Positions 47,842-55,055 of a stretch of 64,000 nucleotides of DNA are shown in pieces. Position 1 is the stretch's first letter, and each line of letters opens with the position of its first letter. The notes under the pieces are model-generated. The model did no database searches, had not been told where the DNA came from, and saw nothing but the letters and a program-made list of their open reading frames with translations. Source of the DNA: Pseudomonadota bacterium (GTDB lineage Bacteria; Pseudomonadota; Gammaproteobacteria; Burkholderiales; Burkholderiaceae_C); assembly GCA_030535425.1 (NCBI GenBank), contig JAUNHQ010000001.1:1-64000 (forward strand), written 5' to 3'. The translations under genes were made by a program, and so were the position numbers.

Positions 47842-49878
47842 CTAGCCGAAAAGGCCCTGCTGACCTACACCTGCCACCATGCGCTGCGCCGCAAGCTGGT
47901 CTTTGCGAGCCTCAGCCGACCACCGCTTCCAGTACTTGGCACCAAAGCCCGCATAGGCACCCTTCATGCGCCCATTCAGCCACGTCTTGACGCCGCGTCC
48001 GAACGCGCGCCGAGATGCAAAAAAAGATTGAACGCCAGGGGGCAGGGAATGGAAGGCGTCCGCCATTCTATGCAAGGCGCAATAAGGCACAGGGAAATGA
48101 ACTGAAGAGGGTCTTCCCCGCAGATGCTGATCAGCGACATCCAGCAGCACCAGACGGCACATTTGATAGTAGATCGGCTCATCCGCCTGACGCGGTATCA
48201 CCCGGTCTTTCCACCGGAGTGCCAATTCACGCAGCCGTTCCTTTTCCGCAGCCTCACCCACCTGCGCCTGTCGCATGTCACGAAGGCCCAGCAGCGCAGA
48301 AGCAAGGGCTGGGATAGCTTGAGAAACCTTGTTTTCTTGCTCCTGTTTCCATAGCTTTTCTGCGGCTTCGCACGCAGCGACAGCGCGAAAAAGTAGCTTT
48401 TCTGCGTGCGCCACGCGGCGCTGTGCAGAGGCTAGTTTTTCGTACAACGGGGCTAGGCGGCGTGCCTGCGCGTCAGCCAGCGAAGCCGCTGCGCCAGGGG
48501 GAAGGCCCAGGGAAGGAGGATCAGGCTGAGAAGACAAGACGTGCGAGTACCGATCCACGTCAGCACGAGCCGATAGCAATAAAAAGTGTGCATGGAGGCG
48601 GCGCAAACAGAGGCTGCCCTTCGGATCGTAGGTGCGCAGTGAATAGACAACCTCTTCTGTTAATTCTTTTCCTAGTAGACGAACAAGATACCTATCTATA
48701 GAAGAAGCATCACGCGCAGACCTCAGGGCCTCCAATGCCTGCTGTAGAGGGCTGGGAGGGTGGTCACGCACGACGGACAAATACTTGCCCATAGGGGCGC
48801 GCCACTTGAAGGCCACGCCGAAGGGGTAGTCCACAGGATCAGATTTTTCTTCCTCTTGCGGCTCGTCCTCCTCGTCTTCGCCCTCGTCAAGCTCAGGCAC
48901 CGGCGGCGCAAAACGACCTTCCCTCCTCAAGATGCCAGCCACTGACCCCCAAGACGAAAAACGAGCCAAGCGGGCGCAGCGGGCGAGCACCTCAACCATA
49001 GACGGGCGCAGATCGGCAGGCACGCCATCTACCGAGGGGCGCACCATGTAGGCAACCACGCGCCGAACATGGGCATCGGTTTGCTTTTTGGCAGACAAGG
49101 GAGGCGGCGTCAGGGTCAAAACACCATTCACACGGACGAACCGAGACACACACTGGCGCGTCAGCAAATCAAGCTGCCACCGCCCCTGCCAACTACAAAA
49201 AACGGAGCGCACATCTTTTTCCTGAGCGTCGGGCAACACATGAAGAAGAAGATGCGCATGCACATGCCACCGGGGATCAGCAGAAAGAGAAGCTGGAGAG
49301 TGCGACACCTGGATCGAAGAAAGACACCCGATGACACATCGTTGCCAGCCGACGCGGCGGCGCAGCGCCGCAAGCTGCCCACGTAGCGCCCGCACTGCGG
49401 CTGGCGTCTCGCCTGCCGTGACGGGGCAACCAGCGGTCAGAGTGATGAAGAACCACTGACCACCTTCTTTTTTCAGGTGGTCGCGCCATCCATCAGCGAA
49501 CGCCGCGCCCATGCGGCGCGCACGAGCAAGCTCGCATGCAGGGCACCCCGGGTGCCTGCAAGAAAAATAAGGGCGCAGCGTGCTTTCGCCCTGGGGCTTG
49601 TACGCGCCCAAAATCACATCCCTGCATCCAGCCATCTGCCAACCCGCAGCCCGTTGCAGCCTGCCTCCCTCGGTGTCTGGCGACGCGGCAAGAAGCTTCG
49701 CCGCAAGGTCTTGCGCTTCTTTTTTTGCAGCACGGTAGGCGTCGGAGGAGTCGCAGTACCGCTTCGGTGCGAAGCCGGTTAGCCAAGTGTCCATGTCGAA
49801 CGACGCGCTGAGCGCATGAGACTCGGCGACGGCAATTCGAGCGGCGGTTACTTCGTCTACATCTTGTGTTTCAGACAC
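47842..49878 (-). CDS. Rolling-circle replication initiator (HUH, Rep_1-like), long form
   Basis: A 678-aa protein. Residues 100-290 hold the marks of RCR plasmid Reps: a Cys motif C107-x4-C112-P-A-C115 followed by Arg, motif 1 FFITLT (143-148), motif 2 H205-V-H207-A-H209 (metal binding), and a motif-3 tyrosine at Y277 (VVAYMVR). It should nick the double-strand origin. The remaining 390 residues (acidic stretch, then long helical segments) have no family I recognise; typical Reps are about half this length. The start is GTG 49878; GGAG ten bases upstream lies in a hairpin. Confidence 0.85.
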   Translation of the reverse strand: MSETQDVDEVTAARIAVAESHALSASFDMDTWLTGFAPKRYCDSSDAYRAAKKEAQDLAAKLLAASPDTEGGRLQRAAGWQMAGCRDVILGAYKPQGESTLRPYFSCRHPGCPACELARARRMGAAFADGWRDHLKKEGGQWFFITLTAGCPVTAGETPAAVRALRGQLAALRRRVGWQRCVIGCLSSIQVSHSPASLSADPRWHVHAHLLLHVLPDAQEKDVRSVFCSWQGRWQLDLLTRQCVSRFVRVNGVLTLTPPPLSAKKQTDAHVRRVVAYMVRPSVDGVPADLRPSMVEVLARCARLARFSSWGSVAGILRREGRFAPPVPELDEGEDEEDEPQEEEKSDPVDYPFGVAFKWRAPMGKYLSVVRDHPPSPLQQALEALRSARDASSIDRYLVRLLGKELTEEVVYSLRTYDPKGSLCLRRLHAHFLLLSARADVDRYSHVLSSQPDPPSLGLPPGAAASLADAQARRLAPLYEKLASAQRRVAHAEKLLFRAVAACEAAEKLWKQEQENKVSQAIPALASALLGLRDMRQAQVGEAAEKERLRELALRWKDRVIPRQADEPIYYQMCRLVLLDVADQHLRGRPSSVHFPVPYCALHRMADAFHSLPPGVQSFFASRRAFGRGVKTWLNGRMKGAYAGFGAKYWKRWSAEARKDQLAAQRMVAGVGQQGLFG

Positions 49879-49882
49879 CGAT

Positions 49883-49901
49883 CAATAGCTCCAAGCTATT
49901 G
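49883..49901 (-). promoter_or_regulatory. Hairpin covering the rep ribosome binding site
   Basis: CAATAGCT/AGCTATTG, 8-bp perfect stem with a 3-nt loop. On the minus strand the loop and stem contain GGAG, the only plausible Shine-Dalgarno site of rep, 10 bases before its GTG. Translation would need the hairpin opened. Confidence 0.65.
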
Positions 49902-49926
49902 ACCCGTCGAAGGCAATTTGTATAAT
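49899..49926 (+). promoter_or_regulatory. Consensus promoter antisense to the rep leader
   Basis: TTGACC (49899-49904), 16-bp spacer, TATAAT (49921-49926). It points away from rep, so its transcript is complementary to the rep 5' leader. Confidence 0.85.
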
Positions 49927-49932
49927 TAAAGA

Positions 49933-50010
49933 GCGTTGAAACTACAAGCTCGCCTTCTTGCCGGGTCGGGCTACTAACAAGGGGCCGTTCACAGCGGCCC
50001 CTTTTCTTTT
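49933..50010 (+). ncRNA. Putative antisense RNA controlling rep
   Basis: Starts about 7 bases after the TATAAT box and ends at an intrinsic terminator (9-bp stem 49979-49987/49995-50003, 7-nt loop, then TTCTTTT). A transcript of about 78 nt with no open frame results. Because rep is transcribed on the minus strand through this region, the RNA is antisense to the rep leader, as in counter-transcribed RNAs of rolling-circle plasmids. Confidence 0.7.
49979..50010 (+). terminator. Intrinsic terminator of the antisense RNA
   Basis: AAGGGGCCG / CGGCCCCTT, perfect 9-bp stem, followed on the plus strand by TTCTTTT. On the minus strand the tail is only TTGTTAG, so minus-strand transcripts into rep should mostly read through. 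Confidence 0.85.
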
Positions 50011-50012
50011 GC

Positions 50013-50294
50013 TCAACGCGGGCGTGGCGCCATCGGCCCGCCACGCTGCCCAGCCCCTAAACCCGACCCCGGCGCGGGCGCTGGCGCGGTCAGCAGGTCA
50101 ACCAACTTCTTCGCCATCCGCTGAACATCAGGCGACGGTGGCTCCGGCTTATGGACGGGGCGAACGCGACCAGAACCAGGGCGACTCAATGCTGCCAAAA
50201 GCCGCGCAGCGTGTCCCCGCGCATCTGATGGAAAACCGCTTGCAGGGTCTGCAAGGCGGGCCAGGGTGTTTATCATTTCAGGCACGTATATCAC
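50013..50294 (-). CDS. 93-aa protein of the mobile element, unknown
   Basis: Lies between the relaxase and rep genes, same strand. It starts at GTG 50294, which has GAGGAG 8 bases upstream, a strong site that supports translation. The product (residues 7-45 helical, then a Pro-rich segment, MAKKLVDLLTAP, and a Gly/Pro/Arg tail) has no family I know. Its position directly before the antisense RNA and rep makes a copy-number or rep-control role possible. Confidence 0.65.
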   Translation of the reverse strand: MIYVPEMINTLARLADPASGFPSDARGHAARLLAALSRPGSGRVRPVHKPEPPSPDVQRMAKKLVDLLTAPAPAPGSGLGAGQRGGPMAPRPR

Positions 50295-50363
50295 GACTTT
50301 GACTCCTCGTAAGGAAAACAGGGGAACAGAAACAACGGGCAGGGCGCATTATCAGTTGACACC

Positions 50364-51806
50364 CTACCCAAAATCAGGCGCCGGGAAAGACGAGGGAGAA
50401 GACCGAATACGATCACTGTCGGACATTTTTTCCGCCATCGCCGCAGCCCGCCGCGCCACCTCAGCACGCACCCTCTCTTCTTGCGCCTTTTCTTTCCCTA
50501 TTTTCGCCAATTTTTGCGCCCGCTCTTCGCGTATTTTTCGCTCAGCAATTACCTTCTGCTCATCAATCTTTCGCAACGCAGCTTTCTCAGCCTGTCGCCG
50601 GTACTCAGAAAGTAGCAAAAAAGTAGCTGAATCCTCATTGGAAAACACATCGCCACTCTTCTGAATGTCACGCAAAATACACGCATTTGTCAGTTCATCA
50701 AGCGCTATTTTTGCTGCCAAACCGCGAATTTTCTGCAACACATCCACCGCATTGACCTTCGGATTTTCTTTTTTAAAATGCTGCGCAACAGCTTTCTCAC
50801 CCGGCGTAAAATGCATTATTTCAGCCAGCAAATCAACCCCAATTCCACGCGCTCTTTTTTGATGCGCGCGAAGCAAATCGGCTATTTCCGCCGACCGATT
50901 TTGCTCCTCGCCCAGCAGCTTTTTCCGCCTTTCGCTAAGCGCCATTGCCTCGATTATTTCCCCCCGCCGTTTATTTTGCTTCTCGATTTCGGCGTTTAAT
51001 TTTTCTTGCGCGTCTCTCAACCCATCAGCGATTTTATTCAGCTGAAAAACAGAACCCAATCCGACTTTAGGGATTTCTATTTTTATAGGCTGAACATGAG
51101 ACAATTCGCCTGCGAATTTCTCGTTCAGCATATTACCCTGCGCCTGGTATTCGCGCGTGGTAATGTGGCGACGTGGCTTTTGCGTATAACTATTGCACCC
51201 TCGAACTAGCCCTAAATGCCCAACCGCCTGAGCAAATTCAGACTGCAATTTACCCAACTTAGTTAGCTCTGGATTTTTCTCCTGCCTAGCTTTCGCGAAT
51301 ACCCATTTATCATCCCCGAATTGAGAGTGATAGGATATCCTCTCGAATACGTGCTCCTTACCACGCAGAACGCTTTTATATTTTTGTGTCGGCACGACCA
51401 TGCAATGTATGTGCGGCGATTCTTCATCCAAGTGCAAAACCCCGCTTATGTAATTTTCACCATATTTATCAACCAGAAACTGCTGGCAAGCATCAAGCCA
51501 AGGCTTCAATTTTTCAGGGTTGCGCTGCCAGCCAGGAAATGATTCGTCGAACCAGCTCGAACGAGCCGTTAAGACCAGTTCAGCCGCCCGGTTCCCATCC
51601 TGCCGATACGTCTTCATCCCGTGAAACCGGGACGACCGATAGTCCGACAGGAAGTCACCTGTGCCCCGCAAAACCTGATTTAAGTACGTGCGGCTCCGGT
51701 CAACATTCGCCCCGTAGAAAGCCCGCACGTTGTGCCTGGCTGCGCCGCGAATGTTCCTCTCTTTTGATAGAGGCTTGACGCGAAGCACTGCAAACGACTG
51801 ATTCAT
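50364..51806 (-). CDS. MobV-family relaxase (Mob/Pre)
   Basis: A 480-aa relaxase for plasmid mobilization. The N-terminal 220 residues match the Mob_Pre type: SFAVLRVKPL near the start, the NVDRSRTYLN motif, and the metal-binding HLDEESPHIHCMVVP. The C-terminal half is a long charged coiled coil (about residues 270-460, rich in E, K, R, A), common in these proteins. ATG 51806 has GGGAG 6 bases upstream. Base composition is AT-richer than the chromosome. No type IV secretion genes are present, so transfer would need a helper. Confidence 0.9.
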   Translation of the reverse strand: MNQSFAVLRVKPLSKERNIRGAARHNVRAFYGANVDRSRTYLNQVLRGTGDFLSDYRSSRFHGMKTYRQDGNRAAELVLTARSSWFDESFPGWQRNPEKLKPWLDACQQFLVDKYGENYISGVLHLDEESPHIHCMVVPTQKYKSVLRGKEHVFERISYHSQFGDDKWVFAKARQEKNPELTKLGKLQSEFAQAVGHLGLVRGCNSYTQKPRRHITTREYQAQGNMLNEKFAGELSHVQPIKIEIPKVGLGSVFQLNKIADGLRDAQEKLNAEIEKQNKRRGEIIEAMALSERRKKLLGEEQNRSAEIADLLRAHQKRARGIGVDLLAEIMHFTPGEKAVAQHFKKENPKVNAVDVLQKIRGLAAKIALDELTNACILRDIQKSGDVFSNEDSATFLLLSEYRRQAEKAALRKIDEQKVIAERKIREERAQKLAKIGKEKAQEERVRAEVARRAAAMAEKMSDSDRIRSSPSSFPAPDFG

Positions 51807-51889
51807 TTTTTCTCCCATAACGCCCAAAGGGCGAACACGCGGCGGATGCCGCGCCACCCCTTTTCCCGAAAGGGAAAAGGCGAACGAAG

Positions 51890-51926
51890 GCACCCCCCGC
51901 GCAGCGCGGGTGCCATAGTGAGTATT
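51890..51926. other. Candidate origin of transfer (oriT)
   Basis: An imperfect inverted repeat (GCACC...CGCGC / GCGCGGGTGC, 51890-51902 and 51904-51913) is followed by CATAGTGAGTATTG. The TAGTG-N-GT core resembles the nick region of MobV plasmids such as pMV158 as I remember it. It lies 84 bp upstream of the relaxase start, where oriT is expected. A 9-bp hairpin (51859-51880) lies between. Confidence 0.5.
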
Positions 51927-51999
51927 GGAAGCGCCACCAAGGCGCTGACAATGCACGGCTGATCCAAGCGCGCGGCGAAAGTTCGGCAGGCACAAAAAA

Positions 52000-52022
52000 G
52001 CCGCCCCGAAGGCGGCTCTTTT
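52000..52022. terminator. Terminator after the AlpA-like gene
   Basis: GCCGCC-CCGAA-GGCGGC stem with AAAAAA on one side and TCTTTT on the other, so it can act on both strands. On the minus strand it ends the alpA transcript 17 bases after its stop. Confidence 0.85.
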
Positions 52023-52038
52023 GGGCAGAGGCGCAGAA

Positions 52039-52224
52039 CTACTTCTTGCCACGAGATGCCGCAAAATGCGCGTCAATTTCGCTTCGCAGCCAACGCGGGC
52101 ACCTGCCCACATAGATAGGCTCGGGCAGTGAACCTTTTTTGCGCATGTTATCAATCGTGCTACGGCACGTCCGCAGCAGGCGCATAAGGTCGTTGATCGA
52201 AAGGTATTCGTTCGGCGTGGTCAT
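52039..52224 (-). CDS. AlpA-like helix-turn-helix regulator/excisionase
   Basis: A 61-aa protein: EYLSINDLMRLLRTCRSTIDNMRKKGSLPEPIYVGRCPRWLRSEIDAHFA, the layout of AlpA/MerR-like small regulators that switch on or assist prophage and island integrases. ATG 52224 gives the usual length; AGG lies about 10 bases upstream. Encoded downstream of int, with a long inverted repeat in its promoter region. Confidence 0.88.
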   Translation of the reverse strand: MTTPNEYLSINDLMRLLRTCRSTIDNMRKKGSLPEPIYVGRCPRWLRSEIDAHFAASRGKK

Positions 52225-52241
52225 TTGAGGTGGCCTTTCAA

Positions 52242-52331
52242 TGGTAAGGGTTTGGGGTGAACGGTGCGCACCATTACGCACCTACAACCATGTATAGCGA
52301 TCACTTCCCGCCACACCCCAAATCCTTACCA
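52242..52331. repeat. 18-bp inverted repeat between int and alpA
   Basis: TGGTAAGGGTTTGGGGTG at 52242-52259 and its complement (17 of 18 bases) at 52314-52331, 54 bp apart. The space holds an inner dyad GGTGCG/CGCACC (52263-52282). Possible operator for the AlpA-like protein, recombinase arm sites, or replication origin. Confidence 0.7.
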
Positions 52332-52341
52332 ATTATTACAA

Positions 52342-53748
52342 TTAAATGTCCTCCGCCGAAATCTCAGGGATTTTCGCTACGACCGAAGGATACTTAGGCT
52401 CGAAGTCCAGCACCGATTTCCCGTCGCACAGCCAGTCCACCAGATCGGCCCAGGTCTGAACCAACATCCGGCGCTGCGCAAACAAATCTGCCCTGTCATA
52501 CGCACCCCCCAAATGCCGCAATGAATCATGCGCCATTTGCCGACGAATCATTGATTCATTAACGAGGAAGTGATTTTTCAAGATGGTTTCGGCGCTCGCC
52601 CGGAGTCCATGCGCCGTCTGAGCCTTATCGAACCCCTCCCGAATCAACAAGCTTCGCACCGCTCCATTTGACAAGTAACCATCGTCCGAGTGGCTCTCAA
52701 AGACATAATTACTCGTCGCGAGCGGCTTTAAAGAGGAGAGAAGTTCAATCACTTGGCTAGGTAAAGGAATAGGGTAATACGCACCCTCTTTTGCAGCCTG
52801 CTCCTTAACCCGCCGCGACGCCTTCATTTTCTCGACCGGCGACCGCCAAACCCGCCGATCAAAGTCAACATCCGTCCATCGCATTTGCCGCAGTGCACCG
52901 ATGCGCTGGAATAAATAGACTTGGCACATGAACAGAGAATGAACATAGCTGATGGAAAACGGACGCTGCGAATCGCGCACCGTCCTCACCATTGACCCAA
53001 ACAACACCGGGTCAATAATCGCCGCGTGGTGCCCTTTCACGTGCTCGGGCAGCTTCTTCAATTGATTGACGTAAGCCGATGGGTCAGGCGTCCCCAAGGG
53101 TTGGCGCGCGAGCCAATACCGCACGATGCCGCGTAAGAGTTCCTCCACCTTCTTGCGCTCGTTACCCGCTCGCACCCGGTTGACCACTTTTGCAAGATGC
53201 TCCGGCTTAACGTCCTCCATGCGCATATCGCCGATCACCGGAAAAATGTGGCGCCGCATGCGGTCTCGATTTCGATGCTCCGTGCTTTGGGGCGTCTTAC
53301 GCCCCTTGGGAAGTGGCCTACCTGAGAGCCAAAGTTTGCGCAAGCCATCATCCATGGGATCCCACAGATCCAGGCGTACCTTTTCCAAGGCGAACTTTTC
53401 TGCGACGTCAGCCAGCGTTTCTTGCCGGGCCTTCTGTTCTTGCGCCTGGGCTGCGGCCTCAGCCCTGGCGCGCGCCTTGGCGGGGGCTGGGTCATAGTCA
53501 GGCTCAAGCGCCATCCGTGCCCTGATGCGCGCAACGGCCTTCCGGGCATCGGAAAGGCTCATCCCATCGGGAGTCCAAGCGCCCAGGGTAAGCGTGTGGG
53601 GCTTGCCGTGGCGCCGATAGTCCACGCGCCAGACTTTGCCGCCTGCACGGCTGACGTAGAGATAGAGGCCGTCACCGTCCCAATACTTTTTCCCCTTCTT
53701 GTCGTAGGGGCATTGGGCGGTCTTGCAGATACTTTCAGAGAGGGGCAT
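52342..53748 (-). CDS. Tyrosine integrase of the element (P4-type)
   Basis: Site-specific recombinase, 468 aa. N-terminal DUF4102-type arm-binding domain (WDGDGLYLYVSRAGGKVWRVDYRRHGKPHTLTLG), SAM-like core-binding domain (about 190-270) and a catalytic domain with Arg in FQRIGALRQMRW, HGLR in TAHGLRASAETIL, and the Tyr in GGAYDRADLFAQRR. It sits next to the tRNA-Pro 3' end, as P4-type integrases do. ATG 53748 is set by AAAGGA 7 bases upstream, which lies in the stem of a long hairpin. Confidence 0.94.
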   Translation of the reverse strand: MPLSESICKTAQCPYDKKGKKYWDGDGLYLYVSRAGGKVWRVDYRRHGKPHTLTLGAWTPDGMSLSDARKAVARIRARMALEPDYDPAPAKARARAEAAAQAQEQKARQETLADVAEKFALEKVRLDLWDPMDDGLRKLWLSGRPLPKGRKTPQSTEHRNRDRMRRHIFPVIGDMRMEDVKPEHLAKVVNRVRAGNERKKVEELLRGIVRYWLARQPLGTPDPSAYVNQLKKLPEHVKGHHAAIIDPVLFGSMVRTVRDSQRPFSISYVHSLFMCQVYLFQRIGALRQMRWTDVDFDRRVWRSPVEKMKASRRVKEQAAKEGAYYPIPLPSQVIELLSSLKPLATSNYVFESHSDDGYLSNGAVRSLLIREGFDKAQTAHGLRASAETILKNHFLVNESMIRRQMAHDSLRHLGGAYDRADLFAQRRMLVQTWADLVDWLCDGKSVLDFEPKYPSVVAKIPEISAEDI

Positions 53749-53749
53749 A

Positions 53750-53799
53750 GGGCATCCTTTGCTTGCGGGTAAGGGTAAAAAAACCCGCGAAGGATGCCC
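53750..53799 (-). promoter_or_regulatory. Hairpin over the int ribosome binding site
   Basis: Nested inverted repeats: GGGCATCCTT/AAGGATGCCC (53750-53759, 53790-53799) and GCGGGT/ACCCGC (53765-53770, 53783-53788). On the minus strand the outer stem contains AAAGGA, the int Shine-Dalgarno site, one base from the start codon region. It may limit int translation. Confidence 0.65.
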
Positions 53800-53940
53800 C
53801 GCCAAAAGTCCGTGCGCTATACCCTGAGTCTGCTTTGTGCTTTGGTGTGCATCTGCATGCACTTGTGGGCACGTAACCCGTTGAGATATAAGGACTTATT
53901 TGGGTGCCGATGCTCGATCACGAGCACCGGCAAGATAAGA

Positions 53941-53958
53941 AATGGTCGGCGTGGCGGG
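53941..53958. repeat. tRNA-proximal attachment-site repeat
   Basis: Identical to 47681-47698. It covers the last bases of the tRNA-Pro gene (CCA end, discriminator and acceptor strand), so the integrated element leaves the tRNA intact. Confidence 0.88.
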
Positions 53959-54019
53959 ATTCGAACTCGCGACCCCTTGCACCCCATGCAAGTGCGCTAC
54001 CAGGCTGCGCTACACGCCG
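53943..54019 (-). tRNA. tRNA-Pro(GGG)
   Basis: A 77-nt cloverleaf on the minus strand: acceptor CGGCGTG pairs with CACGCCG, discriminator A, encoded CCA; D-loop AGCGCAGCCTGGTAGCGC; anticodon arm CTTGC-ATGGGGT-GCAAG with anticodon GGG; T-arm with GTTCGAATC. Its 3' end serves as integration site of the neighbouring element. Confidence 0.97.
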
Positions 54020-54047
54020 ACAAGCCTGAAAGTATAGCACGTAATTT

Positions 54048-54503
54048 TCAGCTGGCTGACGAGATGGTGAGCAATTCGCGTATTTCCCATAATTCACGCT
54101 CTAACTGCTGTAGCTGCGCAGATGTCCAGGAGCACGCGAGCAGCGCCTCTTCACCAAAGCCACTGGACATAAAGCCATTACTATTTTCTAGGGCACTGGC
54201 CTGTTCATGCAAGACAGCACCCGCACGCGCTCGGTCACGATCCAGTTGTGTCAGCTCTTGCAGCTTGACCTTTGCACCGCTGATGGAGAAGCCCTTTTCA
54301 TACAGCAACTCACGAATGCGCCGAATCATCAACACTTCGTGGTGCTGGTAGTAGCGGCGATTGCCACGTCGCTTCATGGGACGCAGTTGAGTAAATTCCT
54401 GCTCCCAATAGCGCAGCACATGCGGCTTGACGCCGCACAAATCCGCCACCTCGCCAATGGTGAAGTAGCGCTTGGCAGGGATGGGCGGGAGAGTGTTCTC
54501 CAT
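54048..54503 (-). CDS. MerR-family regulator
   Basis: A 151-aa protein with an N-terminal MerR winged helix (YFTIGEVADLCGVKPHVLRYWEQEFTQLRPMKRRGNRRYYQHHEVLMIRRIRELLYEKGF) and a C-terminal helical part without the Cys residues of metal sensors. Regulators of this kind are standard downstream of ihfA in proteobacteria; their targets are mostly unknown. Start ATG 54503. Last gene of the thrS-to-merR block. Confidence 0.9.
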   Translation of the reverse strand: MENTLPPIPAKRYFTIGEVADLCGVKPHVLRYWEQEFTQLRPMKRRGNRRYYQHHEVLMIRRIRELLYEKGFSISGAKVKLQELTQLDRDRARAGAVLHEQASALENSNGFMSSGFGEEALLACSWTSAQLQQLERELWEIRELLTISSAS

Positions 54504-54642
54504 GCGAGTTGAGCTGTCAGGCGATCAGCAGCAAAAGCAGCGGTGGAAAAAGAAGGTAGCGTAACTTAGGCCACTGGCTGCAGCCGTCCCGGCAGGTTCG
54601 CCAGACACTGTCCAAGCCATCCCAAGGGAAGGCGATAAAGAG

Positions 54643-54999
54643 TCAGGCATCTTTGGCCGTGACTTCTTGCTGAAGCTGATCCTTGAGTTTTTGGCTGGCA
54701 TGAAAGGTGACGACACGCCGCGCGGCAATGGGAATGAGCTCGCCCGTGCGGGGGTTGCGCCCGGGCCGGGGGGCTTTGATGCGCGGTTGAAAGTTGCCAA
54801 AGCCTGAGAGCTTGACGTCGCCACCGGCGACCAGCCGGGCGCTGACGATGTCGAAAAAAGCGTCCACCATGTCTTTGGATTCGCGCTTGTTCAGGCCAAT
54901 GTGTTCAAACAGCATGTCGGCCAGCTGCGCCTTGGTCAGCGCAGAGGTTTCCAGGCTGTTGACGGCCAAGTCCAGAAAGTCCTGGGGCTCTTGCGGCAT
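54643..54999 (-). CDS. ihfA: Integration host factor subunit alpha
   Basis: DNA-bending protein (118 aa) acting as heterodimer with IhfB in transcription, replication and site-specific recombination. Contains [49 protein letters not shown] and the DNA-binding arm [18 protein letters not shown] 54999 has AAGGA upstream. It sits after pheT as in most proteobacteria, and IHF is a usual helper of integrases such as the one in the neighbouring element. Confidence 0.96.
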   Translation of the reverse strand: MPQEPQDFLDLAVNSLETSALTKAQLADMLFEHIGLNKRESKDMVDAFFDIVSARLVAGGDVKLSGFGNFQPRIKAPRPGRNPRTGELIPIAARRVVTFHASQKLKDQLQQEVTAKDA

Positions 55000-55055
55000 G
55001 GGGCTTTTCCTTGCGTGGTGCTTTTGCTTGGCTGATGAGGACAGGCTGCTTTTTT

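Larger units (their letters stand above)
47681..53958. mobile_element. Integrated mobilizable element at tRNA-Pro
   Basis: Bounded by an 18-bp direct repeat (47681-47698 and 53941-53958), the right copy lying in the 3' end of tRNA-Pro(GGG). Gene order from the tRNA end, all minus strand: tyrosine integrase, AlpA-like regulator, MobV relaxase, 93-aa protein, rolling-circle Rep. Much of the mob gene is clearly richer in A+T than the chromosome. No obvious cargo gene. I read it as an integrated rolling-circle mobilizable plasmid. Confidence 0.85.

Noticed and set aside
47842..49878. The 678-aa protein considered as a transposase or phage replication protein
   Set aside because: The C-x4-CPxC-plus-HxHxH arrangement fits plasmid rolling-circle Reps better than Y1/Y2 transposases, and no transposon ends are seen; a phage origin is not fully excluded.
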